Assembly (NCBI GenBank): GCA_020349865.1
Contig: CP070700.1
Location: 4,813,414 to 4,822,770, forward strand
Direction of reading: 5' to 3'
From: Desulfobacteraceae bacterium
GTDB taxonomy: Bacteria > Desulfobacterota > DSM-4660 > Desulfatiglandales > Desulfatiglandaceae
Length of the DNA stretch: 9,357 nucleotides
Under the pieces are notes generated by a model that saw only the letters and a program-made list of their open reading frames with translations, ran no database searches and had not been told where the DNA came from. A program made the position numbers and the translations under genes. Below are positions 1 to 6,992 of the stretch, one piece after another (position 1 is the first letter of the stretch; the number at the start of each line of letters is the position of its first letter).

Positions 1-590
1 AGATCCAAAAGCGCATCTTTGATCCTTTTTTTACGACAAAGGAAATGGGCAGGGGCACAGGGCTTGGACTGGCTTCTGTTTACGGTATTATAAAGGGCCA
101 TGGCGGATATATAGATGTTCAATCTGAAAAAGGGCATGGGACCACTTTCAGCATTTATCTTCCGGCATCGAATCAAAAAGCCTACACAAAGGCCGAGGAG
201 TCCAACCAGATCACCGGGGGAACTGGAACCATCTTGATAGTTGATGATGAAACAATGGTGTTGGATGTGGGCGCTAAAGTTCTTGAGAATTTGGGATATA
301 CCGTATTTAAGGCCGGAGGCGGCAGAGAGGCCGTTGAGGTCTATGAAAACAACAAAGCACACATTGATATGATCATTTTAGATATGATCATGCCGCAAAT
401 GAGCGGTGGGGAAACATATGACCGGTTGAAACAGATCGATCCCGATGTCAAAGTCCTCCTTTCAAGCGGATACAGTATAGATGGTCAAGCCAAGGACATC
501 TTGAGTCGTGGATGTGATGGTTTTATACACAAGCCCTTCGGTATGGAAGAATTGGTCAGCAAAACAAGGGAGATACTTCTTAATAAATAG
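1..590 (+). CDS. Hybrid sensor histidine kinase, C-terminal part (partial at 5' end)
   Basis: The frame is open from position 3 with no start in the window, so the sensor, the dimerisation/phosphoacceptor domain and most of the catalytic domain lie upstream. The first residues carry the end of a HATPase_c domain: the F box (IFDPFFTTK) and the G2 box (GTGLGL, near position 57), followed by the typical GHGG and final beta strand. After a linker of about 20 residues comes a CheY-like receiver domain (about 232-585). It has the acidic pair VDDE, the phosphoacceptor Asp at 381-383 in ILDMIMP, the switch Ser in LLSSGYS and the conserved Lys in HKPF. A kinase domain followed by one receiver is a common hybrid layout; the receiver is either an internal phosphorelay step or an autoinhibitory module. 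An internal ATG at 45 is not a start, because conserved kinase sequence precedes it. The stop is 11 bases before the CheD–HDOD gene, which suggests co-transcription. Sensed signal unknown. Confidence 0.95.
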   Translation, partial: IQKRIFDPFFTTKEMGRGTGLGLASVYGIIKGHGGYIDVQSEKGHGTTFSIYLPASNQKAYTKAEESNQITGGTGTILIVDDETMVLDVGAKVLENLGYTVFKAGGGREAVEVYENNKAHIDMIILDMIMPQMSGGETYDRLKQIDPDVKVLLSSGYSIDGQAKDILSRGCDGFIHKPFGMEELVSKTREILLNK

Positions 591-601
591 AACCCAGAGA
601 G

Positions 602-1999
602 ATGGCAACTCACATCTTGGAGAAAACAGATAGAATAGAGACAATAGTCCCTATGCCAAGGCTGCAAGTGGCTTCGGGCAGTTACGTCGTAAACGGGAAA
701 ACCCCCCAAATCTTGGAGGCTCAATTGGGAACCTGCGTGGGTGTTAGCCTTTGTGATCAGCACACCAGCGTGGGCGGATTGATTCATTTGCTCTTGCCAG
801 AGCCAACCGGCATGCAAAAAGACTGGCAACCTGTTCTTTACGCTGCGACAGGATTACCACTTTTCCTTCAGGCTCTCGGTGATGCTGGTGCCTCCAAAGA
901 TAATTTAAAGGCATTTGTCGCTGGAGGCGCCCTGATTGGGCCTCTATCTGAGAAAGACTTAATCCTTAATATTGGTGGGCGCACCACTGAAATTGTGGAA
1001 GAGATCCTGCATCGCGAGGGAATATCCATATCTAAAAGTGAAACCGGCGGTTATTTCAGCTGTCGGTTGGCTCTGAATACTGAGACCTGGGAGAGTCACA
1101 TTGAACCCGCAGGGATTTCAACTACGCCCTCAGAAAAAGCGTATTGTCAAAAGCCAACTTTTGAACAGATTGAAGACACTGTAGAGCGTGTTCGCCCCAT
1201 TCCCCAGATAGCCCTTAAGATAATTAGGATGATTCATGATGACAATTACAGTATGAAACACATTGCAGAGGAGGTCCGTCTGGATCAAATCATCAGTGCC
1301 AAGGTTATCAGGCTTTGCAATTCGGCCTTTTTTGGCCTAAGAGTAAAAGTTGACACCCTTGATAGGGCCTTGGTCATGATCGGTGAAAAAAAACTAATGC
1401 AATTGGTTGTATCAGCGTCCTTAGAAGACTTTTTCCCCGAAACCGAGCAGGGCTATTCTCTTTGTAAAGGGGGACTTTACAGGCACGCTCTCGGAACCGC
1501 AATGGTGAGCGAAAGACTGGCTGAAGTTACAGGAAAAGCATCAGGCGGGTTAGCATATACAGCTGGACTACTACATGACATAGGTAAGGTGGTCTTAGAT
1601 CAGTATTTGGCCCCTGCATACCCTCTTTTTTACCGTAGGACGCAAATAGATGGTATCAATCTGATAGAAATAGAACGTGACGAGTTAGGCATCACTCATA
1701 CTGAGGCTGGTGGTAAATTGGCCGAGCGATGGTCTTTGCCAGAAACCCTGGGGGACACTATCCGGCATCACCACCATCCTGAACAAGCCTGTGTTAGTCC
1801 TGAATTGACTCACCTCATTTATCTGGCCGATCTGTTAATGTCGCGATTCGCTGTGGGGAATGAACTGGAACGTCTGAATACACACCAGCTAACATCGCGG
1901 TTACAAAAAGTAGACCTCCGTCCAGAGCAATTTCCCATGATTGTTGAAAGTATTCCTGATCAATTATTGGCCGAGAGCTTGTTAGATGGTTTTAAATAA
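602..1999 (+). CDS. CheD-like domain fused to HDOD domain signalling protein
   Basis: This 465-residue protein has two recognisable parts. Residues about 20-168 match CheD, the chemoreceptor glutamine deamidase: LGTCVGV with Cys45, then GLIHLLLP with His62 (the 17-residue Cys–His spacing of known CheD), AGGALIG, and the late GGYFSCR segment. CheD hydrolyses receptor glutamine side chains and can bind CheC-type phosphatases. Residues about 185-400 form an HDOD domain (RPIPQIALKIIRMI start, LCNSAFFG, then AGLLHDIGK). Candidate HD metal ligands are kept: His295, His325-Asp326, His366, the HHHH run at 389-392 and Asp410. Whether the HD part is catalytic is unknown; many HDOD proteins are regulatory scaffolds. 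The gene follows the hybrid kinase by 11 bases. The purine run AGAGAG directly abuts the ATG, a poor ribosome site, so a start at Met18 (position 653) is a real alternative and would keep both domains. No chemotaxis genes are visible nearby. Confidence 0.9.
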   Translation: MATHILEKTDRIETIVPMPRLQVASGSYVVNGKTPQILEAQLGTCVGVSLCDQHTSVGGLIHLLLPEPTGMQKDWQPVLYAATGLPLFLQALGDAGASKDNLKAFVAGGALIGPLSEKDLILNIGGRTTEIVEEILHREGISISKSETGGYFSCRLALNTETWESHIEPAGISTTPSEKAYCQKPTFEQIEDTVERVRPIPQIALKIIRMIHDDNYSMKHIAEEVRLDQIISAKVIRLCNSAFFGLRVKVDTLDRALVMIGEKKLMQLVVSASLEDFFPETEQGYSLCKGGLYRHALGTAMVSERLAEVTGKASGGLAYTAGLLHDIGKVVLDQYLAPAYPLFYRRTQIDGINLIEIERDELGITHTEAGGKLAERWSLPETLGDTIRHHHHPEQACVSPELTHLIYLADLLMSRFAVGNELERLNTHQLTSRLQKVDLRPEQFPMIVESIPDQLLAESLLDGFK

Positions 2000-2361
2000 T
2001 TTTCTATTAAGTCAACCTTAGAGCATTCTCATCAATAACCAATCCGGAAACTACTTACGATGCGAGCCCAGAGGTTTATTTTTCTGGATTTCCATATCTT
2101 GCGCCGGTAATCACCTTGACACCTACGTGACTTCACTTTTATACTGCCTTCACCCAAAAGGTCAGTTAAAAACAACGAGATATGATAAAATGAAAGTGGT
2201 TGCGGAAATTGCCAAAGCTCAACATCTTGGGCTCGCCCTCTCTTTGGATTAGCAAGGGGTATAATTCCCAACCTGCACTTTACCGCCATCTGACTTGACG
2301 GCGCATTGTGGCATGTAGTGTCCGTTGATGAAGCATAAGTGACAAGGATAACCAATATATC
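2000..2361. other. Intergenic leader region before the nitrilase gene
   Basis: No convincing gene lies here. A minus-strand open frame covering 2032-2556 reads into the antisense of the nitrilase gene and has no family features. On the plus strand there is only a 20-codon frame starting at 2190 and ending at 2252. The stretch holds a good sigma70-like promoter at 2116-2145 and an isolated TATAAT at 2260-2265 without a matching -35. If the promoter is used, the nitrilase transcript has an untranslated leader of about 200 bases. I see no strong terminator hairpin behind the CheD–HDOD gene; the TAAG/CTTA pairing near 2007-2019 is too short. Confidence 0.6.
2116..2145 (+). promoter_or_regulatory. 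Predicted sigma70-type promoter upstream of nitrilase gene
   Basis: A perfect -35 TTGACA (2116-2121) is followed after 18 bases by TATACT (2140-2145), five of six bases matching the -10 consensus. Transcription would start near 2152 and run toward the nitrilase gene at 2362. This is a pattern match only; the 18-base spacer is acceptable and the long leader is the main oddity. Confidence 0.45.
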
Positions 2362-3135
2362 ATGAAAGTAACGGTTTGTGAGCTTCGAAATGACCTGACT
2401 GGATTGCAACAGGATTGGCAAGCACTGATAGCGCATGTAAAGTCCGAGAAGAGTGGCCTGGTTTTGCTTCCTGAAATGCCTTTTTATGGATGGGTTGCGC
2501 GAACTGATCAAGTGGATCCCGAGGTTTGGCAGGAGGCGGTTAAGGCACATGATCAATGGATGCCAAGACTGTCAGGGCTTACCTCTCCCATTGTGATTGG
2601 TTCAAGGCCCGTGATTCAGAATAATAGACATCTCAATGAGGGCTTTATTTGGGAATCAAAGACCGGCTACAGGCCATACCACCTCAAACATTACTTGCCC
2701 AACGAGAAGGGTTTTTGGGAGGCATCCTGGTACGAAAGAGGAGATCGTAATTTCAAAGCGGCTCGAATTGGGAAGATAAAGATCGGGTTTCTTATCTGCA
2801 CTGAATTATGGTTTAATGTGCATGCCCGGGAATATGCCCAACAAGGGATTCATATACTGGTTTGCCCCCGTGCTACACCGAAGAGCTCTGTTGATAAATG
2901 GATCGCTGGCGGCATTACCGCTGCTGTTGTATCAGGTGCATACAGTTTGTCATCGAATTTCAGAGGTCCCAACATTGAAGGTATTGATTTTGGCGGTGCT
3001 GGTTGGATTATCGAACCTGAAGAAGGGAGTGTGTTAGGGGTGACGTCTGAAGACAAACCGTTTCTGACCAAGGAAATCGATTTGGAAATAGCAGAAAAAG
3101 CAAAGCACACATACCCTCGATATGTTTCGGATTAA
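2362..3135 (+). CDS. Nitrilase-superfamily carbon-nitrogen hydrolase
   Basis: This 257-residue protein belongs to the CN-hydrolase (nitrilase/amidase) superfamily, which cleaves non-peptide C–N bonds in amides, nitriles or ureido compounds through a Glu-Lys-Cys triad. All three are visible in normal context: Glu38 in LVLLPEMPF, Lys109 in YHLKHYLP and Cys146 in IGFLICTELWF. The length is usual for a single-domain member, and there is no signal peptide, so a cytoplasmic enzyme is expected. The start is the ATG at 2362; an AAGGA lies about 14 bases upstream, a rather long spacing, and MKVTVCEL is a typical first strand for the fold. The substrate cannot be read from the sequence; the short 'carbon-nitrogen hydrolase family' members of unknown substrate fit best. 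It stands alone, more than 350 bases behind the signalling genes, and the next gene points the other way. Confidence 0.9.
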   Translation: MKVTVCELRNDLTGLQQDWQALIAHVKSEKSGLVLLPEMPFYGWVARTDQVDPEVWQEAVKAHDQWMPRLSGLTSPIVIGSRPVIQNNRHLNEGFIWESKTGYRPYHLKHYLPNEKGFWEASWYERGDRNFKAARIGKIKIGFLICTELWFNVHAREYAQQGIHILVCPRATPKSSVDKWIAGGITAAVVSGAYSLSSNFRGPNIEGIDFGGAGWIIEPEEGSVLGVTSEDKPFLTKEIDLEIAEKAKHTYPRYVSD

Positions 3136-3225
3136 CCCCTGATTGCCCTAAAAACAACGGCCATTAGTCCTCAGTAAAATCGAAAAATAGAAAGCGAGGA
3201 TTTTCATACAAAGTCCGCGCATGGA

Positions 3226-3807
3226 TCATTGATAGAACCCCACAACCAACTGGAATTCGAACTTTTTTTGTTCTTCTGCAGCGTTACTTCCGCTTTCCTT
3301 TTCAAATCTGGAGTGTCGGTGTTCAAAAGAGAAAGTGGCATACTCGAAAAATGAGTAATTGAATCCTGCAAGATAGCGGCAGTCCAGAATATCGTCCTGG
3401 TCTCCGGCACGATTATCATCAAAATCTTCATAGCGGACTGCCAGCTCCAGTGCGTCCAGTGGCTGAAAAGCAACACCCACAATCCGGGCACTTTCCCTGT
3501 TTTCCACTCCGTCTTCACCTTTTTCTCGCTCCAAAGCCGTGATGTATTCGGCGTCCAGGTTGAACTTCCAGACATTCAATGTCAGTTCGCCGTTTAGGGA
3601 CTGGTTGCGCCTGCCATCGCCTGGTTCACTATCGTAGAAAGCGCTCAAGGTAAGCATCTCTCCCACGGGCTCGACTGTGACATTGGTAATAAAGGAACTC
3701 ACATCATCATCTTCTTCGCGGTCAGCCCTGAACTCATGCGTTTCAAAATCCTTCAGTTTTTCGATAATGTGTTGGCCTTTGTAGATAGTAACGGCAATGT
3801 CCAGCCC
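3226..3807 (-). pseudogene. C-terminal remnant of an outer-membrane beta-barrel porin (LbtU-like)
   Basis: The minus-strand frame is open from just inside a TAA at 3808-3810 to the TGA at 3226-3228. A GTG at 3700-3702 could serve as a start, but barrel-like sequence continues upstream of it (GLDIAVTIYKGQ, then KDFETHEFRADREEDDD), so that start is unlikely to be real. The roughly 194 residues alternate short amphipathic strands with acidic turns, for example KFNLDAEYITAL, DALELAVRYEDF, YSFFEYATFSFEHRHSRF and the closing strand KFEFQLVVGFYQ. This pattern fits the end of LbtU-family siderophore porins and related barrels, which are usually more than twice this length. There is no signal peptide, and no front half can be found in the 500 bases upstream. 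I read it as a truncated, probably non-functional gene. The family name comes from recalled sequence flavour, not a search. Confidence 0.65.
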
Positions 3808-4304
3808 TTAAATATCTCTGAATTGCACTTTTTTTATTCTCAGAAGAAGAAAAACTTAACATATGGTAAGCCTACTTCAACGAGCTGAGTAGATTATTCA
3901 GCAGCCTCTAATGAACGGTCACCAGTTAGTTGGAATTCGGGGCCAATTTACGCAAGAACAGTACCAGCAATAAATGAATCACCTAACAATTATTAGATTG
4001 AACCGAATGATGCAATTCCATTTGTAGTTGAATCAAGTTCATCTGTTGATAAAGAATTGCGGTGCCGCCTCGGAAAGGGAGTTTTCAGATTTCTCTGATA
4101 TCTTACAGGAATGATTTAAACTTTTAACCCAGACTGTGTAGTAGAATCCGTAGCGAGGCGCAGAAAACTATCGCGAAACGTGGAGTTGGAGCGATTTTGT
4201 GACGGAGGCATATTCATAAATATGTCGAGGAGCAACCTGCCAGAGGCGGGTAAAAATCGGGAAACAAGCGTTGCAGCAAGGATTTTCAAGCCAAATACTG
4301 CTTT
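3808..4304. other. Degenerate intergenic region between porin remnant and MFS gene
   Basis: No intact gene is present. On the plus strand, one frame from 3808 to 4098 reads like coding sequence but is broken by TGA at 3886-3888 and TAG at 3994-3996. Its segments include SPVSWNSGPIYARTVPAIN and EPNDAIPFVVESSSSVDKEL. I do not recognise the family and cannot exclude chance. The missing front of the porin is not seen on the minus strand. From about 4128 to the MFS stop, the sequence takes on a structured, repeat-like character, listed separately. Confidence 0.5.
4128..4295. repeat. Putative dispersed intergenic repeat with hairpins
   Basis: This stretch carries two compact inverted repeats in a non-coding setting. 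CATATT (4209-4214) pairs with AATATG (4219-4224) across a four-base loop. CCTGCC (4236-4241) pairs with GGCGGG (4245-4250) across three bases, with one G·T wobble. The surrounding sequence, including the GTGACGGAGG lead-in and the GTCGAGGAGC exit around the first hairpin, resembles an element I recall between genes in Desulfobacterales genomes. Only one copy is in this window, so its repeat nature is inference. It sits directly downstream of the MFS gene and could help end or stabilise that transcript, but lacks the T-run of a classic terminator. Confidence 0.4.
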
Positions 4305-5555
4305 TTATGCCTTTTGCTCTTTTTGAGGCGGTCTGATCTTTAGCGCGAGAGGGACAACGGCGAGATTTGCGGCTGCCATAACAAACCAGGTAAGACGGTA
4401 ATCCCCGTAAAGATCATAACACATTCCTGTCAACAGCGGACTGCTTACCGTACCAACAACCATAATGGCCATGAAGGCGCCCTGAATAGCGCCAAAAGCC
4501 CGTCGGCCGAAATATTGTGCTTGCAGGGTGAGTCTCAGGGTGATCACTCCCCCGTATCCCGGACCGAAGGAGGCGATGAACAGGGCCGCCCACCAAAGAT
4601 TCCTTGTCCAGGCCAGGAACAGCAGACCCAGGGTCTGTAGGCTCATCCCAAGGGCCAGGAGGTATCGACTGTCCATTCGGTTACTGAGCCACCCCAGCCC
4701 GAACCGCCCGATAATGCTTACAAATACAAGAAAGGAGGCGACCAAGCTGGCCTTTTCCCGGCTCAACTCTACACTGATCAGATAGGGCATCACATGGACC
4801 ATAACGGCATGAACGGTCGCCGCTGCAACCGTGACCGCAAGCGCGACGCCCCAAAAAGCCCTGGTCTTCATGGCTTCGCGGAGACTGAAATCCTCCGCGG
4901 ATCGAGTACTACCTTCCGCAGCCGAGTTTGAAAGGTCTGCCGCAGGTTTCATAGACATTTCACCATTGGGTGACTGACCATAGGGTTCAGGCCGATGTCT
5001 GACGACAAGGGATGCAGGTATACCGATCACCCACATACCAATCCCGATGATGACCACTGTGGCACGCCACCCGTAGATAGTGATGAGAGCATTGACGGCA
5101 TATATCAGGCCACCGCCAAGTCCGATGGCTGTAGAAAGTATTCCTAGCGCTGTTCCCCGCTTTTTCACAAACCAGTTAGCTACCGCTGTCCATCCGGGAA
5201 CAGGGAATAGAAGGCTCGATCCGACTGAGAGAAAAACAAAGATGAAATAAAAGCTCCAGAGAGAACGGATTTGACTGAAAAACACGAAGCCAAATCCACT
5301 CAAGATGCTGCCAAGCAACAGCAAGCGTCGGGCCCCGAAGCGATCAGAGACCAGCCCAACAAGAGGAGAGGCAATCCCACCTTCGATGCTTCTTATGGAG
5401 GCGGCAAAGGACGTTGCCGCATAACTCCAACCGAATTCTTCCACGAGAGGATTAAAGAAGGCCGTAAAGCTATAGAAAAAGGTTCCCGCACCCCATAAGT
5501 GGATAAGGCCGGTGGCTAATACTATCCACCAGCCGTAGAAGATGTTATTCATCAT
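4305..5555 (-). CDS. MFS transporter, monocarboxylate / oxalate-formate antiporter type
   Basis: This 416-residue inner-membrane protein has the two-times-six-helix layout of the major facilitator superfamily, with a polar central loop at about residues 187-226. The N-terminus FYGWWIVLATG and the following GTFFYSFTAFFNPLVEEFGWS are typical of the monocarboxylate/OFA branch. Motif A between helices 2 and 3 reads GLVSDRFGARR (67-77), and WFVKKRGTALGI (128-139) starts helix 5. Members move organic anions such as monocarboxylates, oxalate or formate by proton symport or antiport; the actual substrate is unknown. Length and topology appear complete. The ATG at 5553-5555 has an AGGGGG ribosome site about seven bases upstream; the next codon is also ATG. 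It stands alone between two regions of gene decay, so context gives no substrate hint. An imperfect inverted repeat about 90 bases upstream could be an operator. Confidence 0.92.
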   Translation of the reverse strand: MMNNIFYGWWIVLATGLIHLWGAGTFFYSFTAFFNPLVEEFGWSYAATSFAASIRSIEGGIASPLVGLVSDRFGARRLLLLGSILSGFGFVFFSQIRSLWSFYFIFVFLSVGSSLLFPVPGWTAVANWFVKKRGTALGILSTAIGLGGGLIYAVNALITIYGWRATVVIIGIGMWVIGIPASLVVRHRPEPYGQSPNGEMSMKPAADLSNSAAEGSTRSAEDFSLREAMKTRAFWGVALAVTVAAATVHAVMVHVMPYLISVELSREKASLVASFLVFVSIIGRFGLGWLSNRMDSRYLLALGMSLQTLGLLFLAWTRNLWWAALFIASFGPGYGGVITLRLTLQAQYFGRRAFGAIQGAFMAIMVVGTVSSPLLTGMCYDLYGDYRLTWFVMAAANLAVVPLALKIRPPQKEQKA

Positions 5556-5642
5556 GAAGCGCCCCCTGAGTTTTCATCAGCCTCTTTTCCCGCGCAGAGG
5601 GTAAGTTGTCAAGCCCTTTGTTTCCTCTGAAATCTTTTGGCT

Positions 5643-5662
5643 ATATTGATCTTAATCTATAT
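5643..5662. promoter_or_regulatory. Imperfect inverted repeat, possible operator for the MFS gene
   Basis: ATATTGAT (5643-5650) and ATCTATAT (5655-5662) are complementary at seven of eight positions around a four-base centre. Such a 20-base dyad, about 90 bases upstream of the MFS start, is the size of a typical dimeric repressor site. No regulator gene lies nearby, and AT-rich dyads arise by chance, so this is tentative. Confidence 0.25.
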
Positions 5663-5848
5663 GATTTTGGCTGAATCTTTGGGGCTTGATTTCGGGGCCT
5701 TCTCCTTTGTGGTGGGTGAGATGTTGAGAAAGGTCCCAAGGGATATGTACAACCTATTTATGCCGGAAACATATTTCCTCTGATCAAATGGTTCGCAGAA
5801 CATTTTGAGAAAACGTGGAGGTAACAAGAGAATTTGAAGATTTGGATT

Positions 5849-5871
5849 GGGGCGGATTGAGAACCCGCCCC
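5849..5871. terminator. GC-rich hairpin behind the dsrE remnant
   Basis: GGGGCGG (5849-5855) and CCGCCCC (5865-5871) form a perfect seven-base-pair stem with a nine-base loop. It lies 10 bases beyond the stop of the broken dsrE-type gene on the minus strand. The minus-strand 3' flank lacks a T-run. The plus-strand flank (TTGGTTTGCTT) is moderately T-rich, but no plus-strand gene ends here. It may be the old operon's terminator or an RNA-stabilising hairpin. Confidence 0.35.
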
Positions 5872-5880
5872 TTGGTTTGC

Positions 5881-6079
5881 TTAACCGAAGGAAACCTCGT
5901 CTCCTGTCGGGGCCTTGATTTGATTTACCATGCCCGGTTTGGCCAGGACCACTGCATCATCTGTCAAAAAAACATTAACATCATGATCCTGCTCTTTGGC
6001 CACCTTGGCAAGTTGCAAGGCCCTGGTCACGCATAGGATCTTCAATCCCTCCGGTCATAAAAAAAAGAAATTGGCCCAT
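5881..6079 (-). pseudogene. DsrE-family protein remnant, frameshifted and truncated
   Basis: An ATG at 6077-6079, with AGGGG about seven bases upstream, starts MGQFLFFMTGGIEDPMR. After the ATG codon at 6032-6034 the homology jumps by one base to the frame beginning GTG at 6028-6030: VTRALQLAKVAKEQDHD, then NVFLTDDAVVLAKPGM and VNQIKAPTGDEVSFG, ending at TAA 5881-5883. Joined, this reads as the first half of a DsrE/DsrF-like small sulfur-relay protein, whose members are about 110-130 residues long and whose second half usually holds the functional Cys region. Here only about 65 residues remain, so the gene is both frameshifted (one extra base, or two lost) and cut short. It begins 31 bases after the ferredoxin-ATPase gene on the same strand, so it was probably the operon's last gene. 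If the frameshift were a sequencing error, the truncation would still stand. Confidence 0.75.
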
Positions 6080-6110
6080 AAGACACCCCTTTCTCAGAAC
6101 AAAATTAATT

Positions 6111-6977
6111 TCAAATTCCAAGCGCCTCAGTCACTTTTGTCCACAGTTCCCTGACTGCCCGGGCTGCCGTTGAATTCCCATCGTATTCAAAGACGGTTTG
6201 TCCTTGAACCATGGATTTAGTAAAAATGTGGTCAAAGGGGATCCTTCCGAGAACCGTGACCTTTTCTTCCCTTGCAAAGTTTATAATGGCCTCAGTTGCC
6301 TCAAGGTTAAGATCAAACTTATTGACACAGATCATGGCAGGAATCTTAAAGAATGCGGCCAATTGTGAGACTCGTTCCATATCATGCCTTCCTGAAACAG
6401 TGGGTTCAGTCACAATGAGTACTGCCGTGGCTCCACCAAGGGAGGCAATCACAGGACATCCGACACCGGGAGGTCCATCCGTAAGGACGAGATCAAGTTT
6501 TTTGTCTTCGGCAAGCTTCTTGCCTTGCTGCCGGACAAGGGCTACCAGTTTACCGGAATTTTCTTCGGCAATACCCAGCCTGGCATGGGCCATGGGTCCA
6601 AAACGTGTGTCAGAGATAAACCACTCTCCACAACGATTGTCTGGAAAATCAATTGCCTCCTCCGGACAGAAATAAACGCAAACGCCACAACCTTCACATT
6701 CAATGGAATCAACCTTATAATCCTCACTAATGGCATTCCACCTGCACATATCCCGGCACAGGCCACATTCGGTGCACTTATCCTGATTAATGATTGCCGT
6801 GTTGCCACTCTCAAATTCATGGCGTTCTCGTATCTTGGGATCCATGATGAGGTGAAGATCTGCCGCATCCACATCCGCATCACAAAGAACCTTGTTCTCT
6901 GCCAGTGAGGCAAAGGCAGCCATCAGACTTGTCTTTCCAGTACCGCCCTTGCCGCTTATGATAACGAGTTCTTTCAT
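6111..6977 (-). CDS. MinD-superfamily P-loop ATPase with inserted ferredoxin domain (copy 1)
   Basis: This 288-residue cytoplasmic protein starts with the deviant Walker A motif SGKGGTGKTS (residues 8-17, with signature Lys10 and Lys15) and has DGPPG (167-171) as the later nucleotide-site motif, as in MinD, Mrp and NifH relatives. Inserted between them are two [4Fe-4S] motifs: Cys68-71-74-78 (CTECGLCRDMC) and Cys94-97-100-104 (CEGCGVCVYFC). An extra Cys174 follows the DGPPG region (GVGCPVIAS). The family (COG1149 type) is thought to couple ATP hydrolysis to Fe-S cluster or metallocofactor handling, often beside NifX/NifB-like proteins, but has no firm biochemical role. The ATG follows the stop of copy 2 by 15 bases, with a weak GAG as ribosome site, so the two genes are surely an operon. 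Length is normal and all key residues are intact. Confidence 0.93.
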   Translation of the reverse strand: MKELVIISGKGGTGKTSLMAAFASLAENKVLCDADVDAADLHLIMDPKIRERHEFESGNTAIINQDKCTECGLCRDMCRWNAISEDYKVDSIECEGCGVCVYFCPEEAIDFPDNRCGEWFISDTRFGPMAHARLGIAEENSGKLVALVRQQGKKLAEDKKLDLVLTDGPPGVGCPVIASLGGATAVLIVTEPTVSGRHDMERVSQLAAFFKIPAMICVNKFDLNLEATEAIINFAREEKVTVLGRIPFDHIFTKSMVQGQTVFEYDGNSTAARAVRELWTKVTEALGI

Positions 6978-6992
6978 TAAAACCGCTCTATG

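Larger units (their letters stand above)
5556..5880. other. Intergenic region upstream of the MFS gene
   Basis: No supported gene. A plus-strand frame of 40 codons (5661-5783, starting MILAESLGLDFGAF) and an overlapping minus-strand frame of about 48 codons both look weakly coding-like, but neither matches a family I know nor has a clear ribosome site. The region contains the inverted repeat at 5643-5662, two copies of TTTTGGCT flanking it, a TTGACA on the minus strand at 5607-5612 without a good -10, and the GC-rich hairpin at 5849-5871. Confidence 0.5.

Noticed and set aside
2260..2265. Perfect TATAAT as a second nitrilase promoter
   Set aside because: No -35-like sequence at 16-19 bases and no extended -10 TG.
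2032..2556. Minus-strand open frame of 174 codons
   Set aside because: Over a third of it is antisense to the well-supported nitrilase gene, the rest covers the leader, and the translation has no family features.
5607..5612. Minus-strand TTGACA upstream of the MFS gene
   Set aside because: No acceptable -10 at 16-18 bases; the best candidate matches only three of six bases.
5661..5783. Plus-strand 40-codon frame with sensible codon choice
   Set aside because: No ribosome site or recognised family, and an overlapping minus-strand frame looks equally plausible; not enough to call a gene.
5815..6036. Plus-strand open frame of 73 codons
   Set aside because: It runs antisense to the dsrE remnant, whose minus-strand reading is clearly homologous to a known family.
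6059..6066. Run of eight A/T at the start of the dsrE remnant as a phase-variation tract
   Set aside because: The frame is intact across this run; the frameshift lies about 25 bases further on, and the gene is truncated anyway.
6525..6908. Plus- and minus-strand frames inside the ferredoxin-ATPase gene
   Set aside because: They are alternative-frame shadows of a gene with intact nucleotide and Fe-S motifs.
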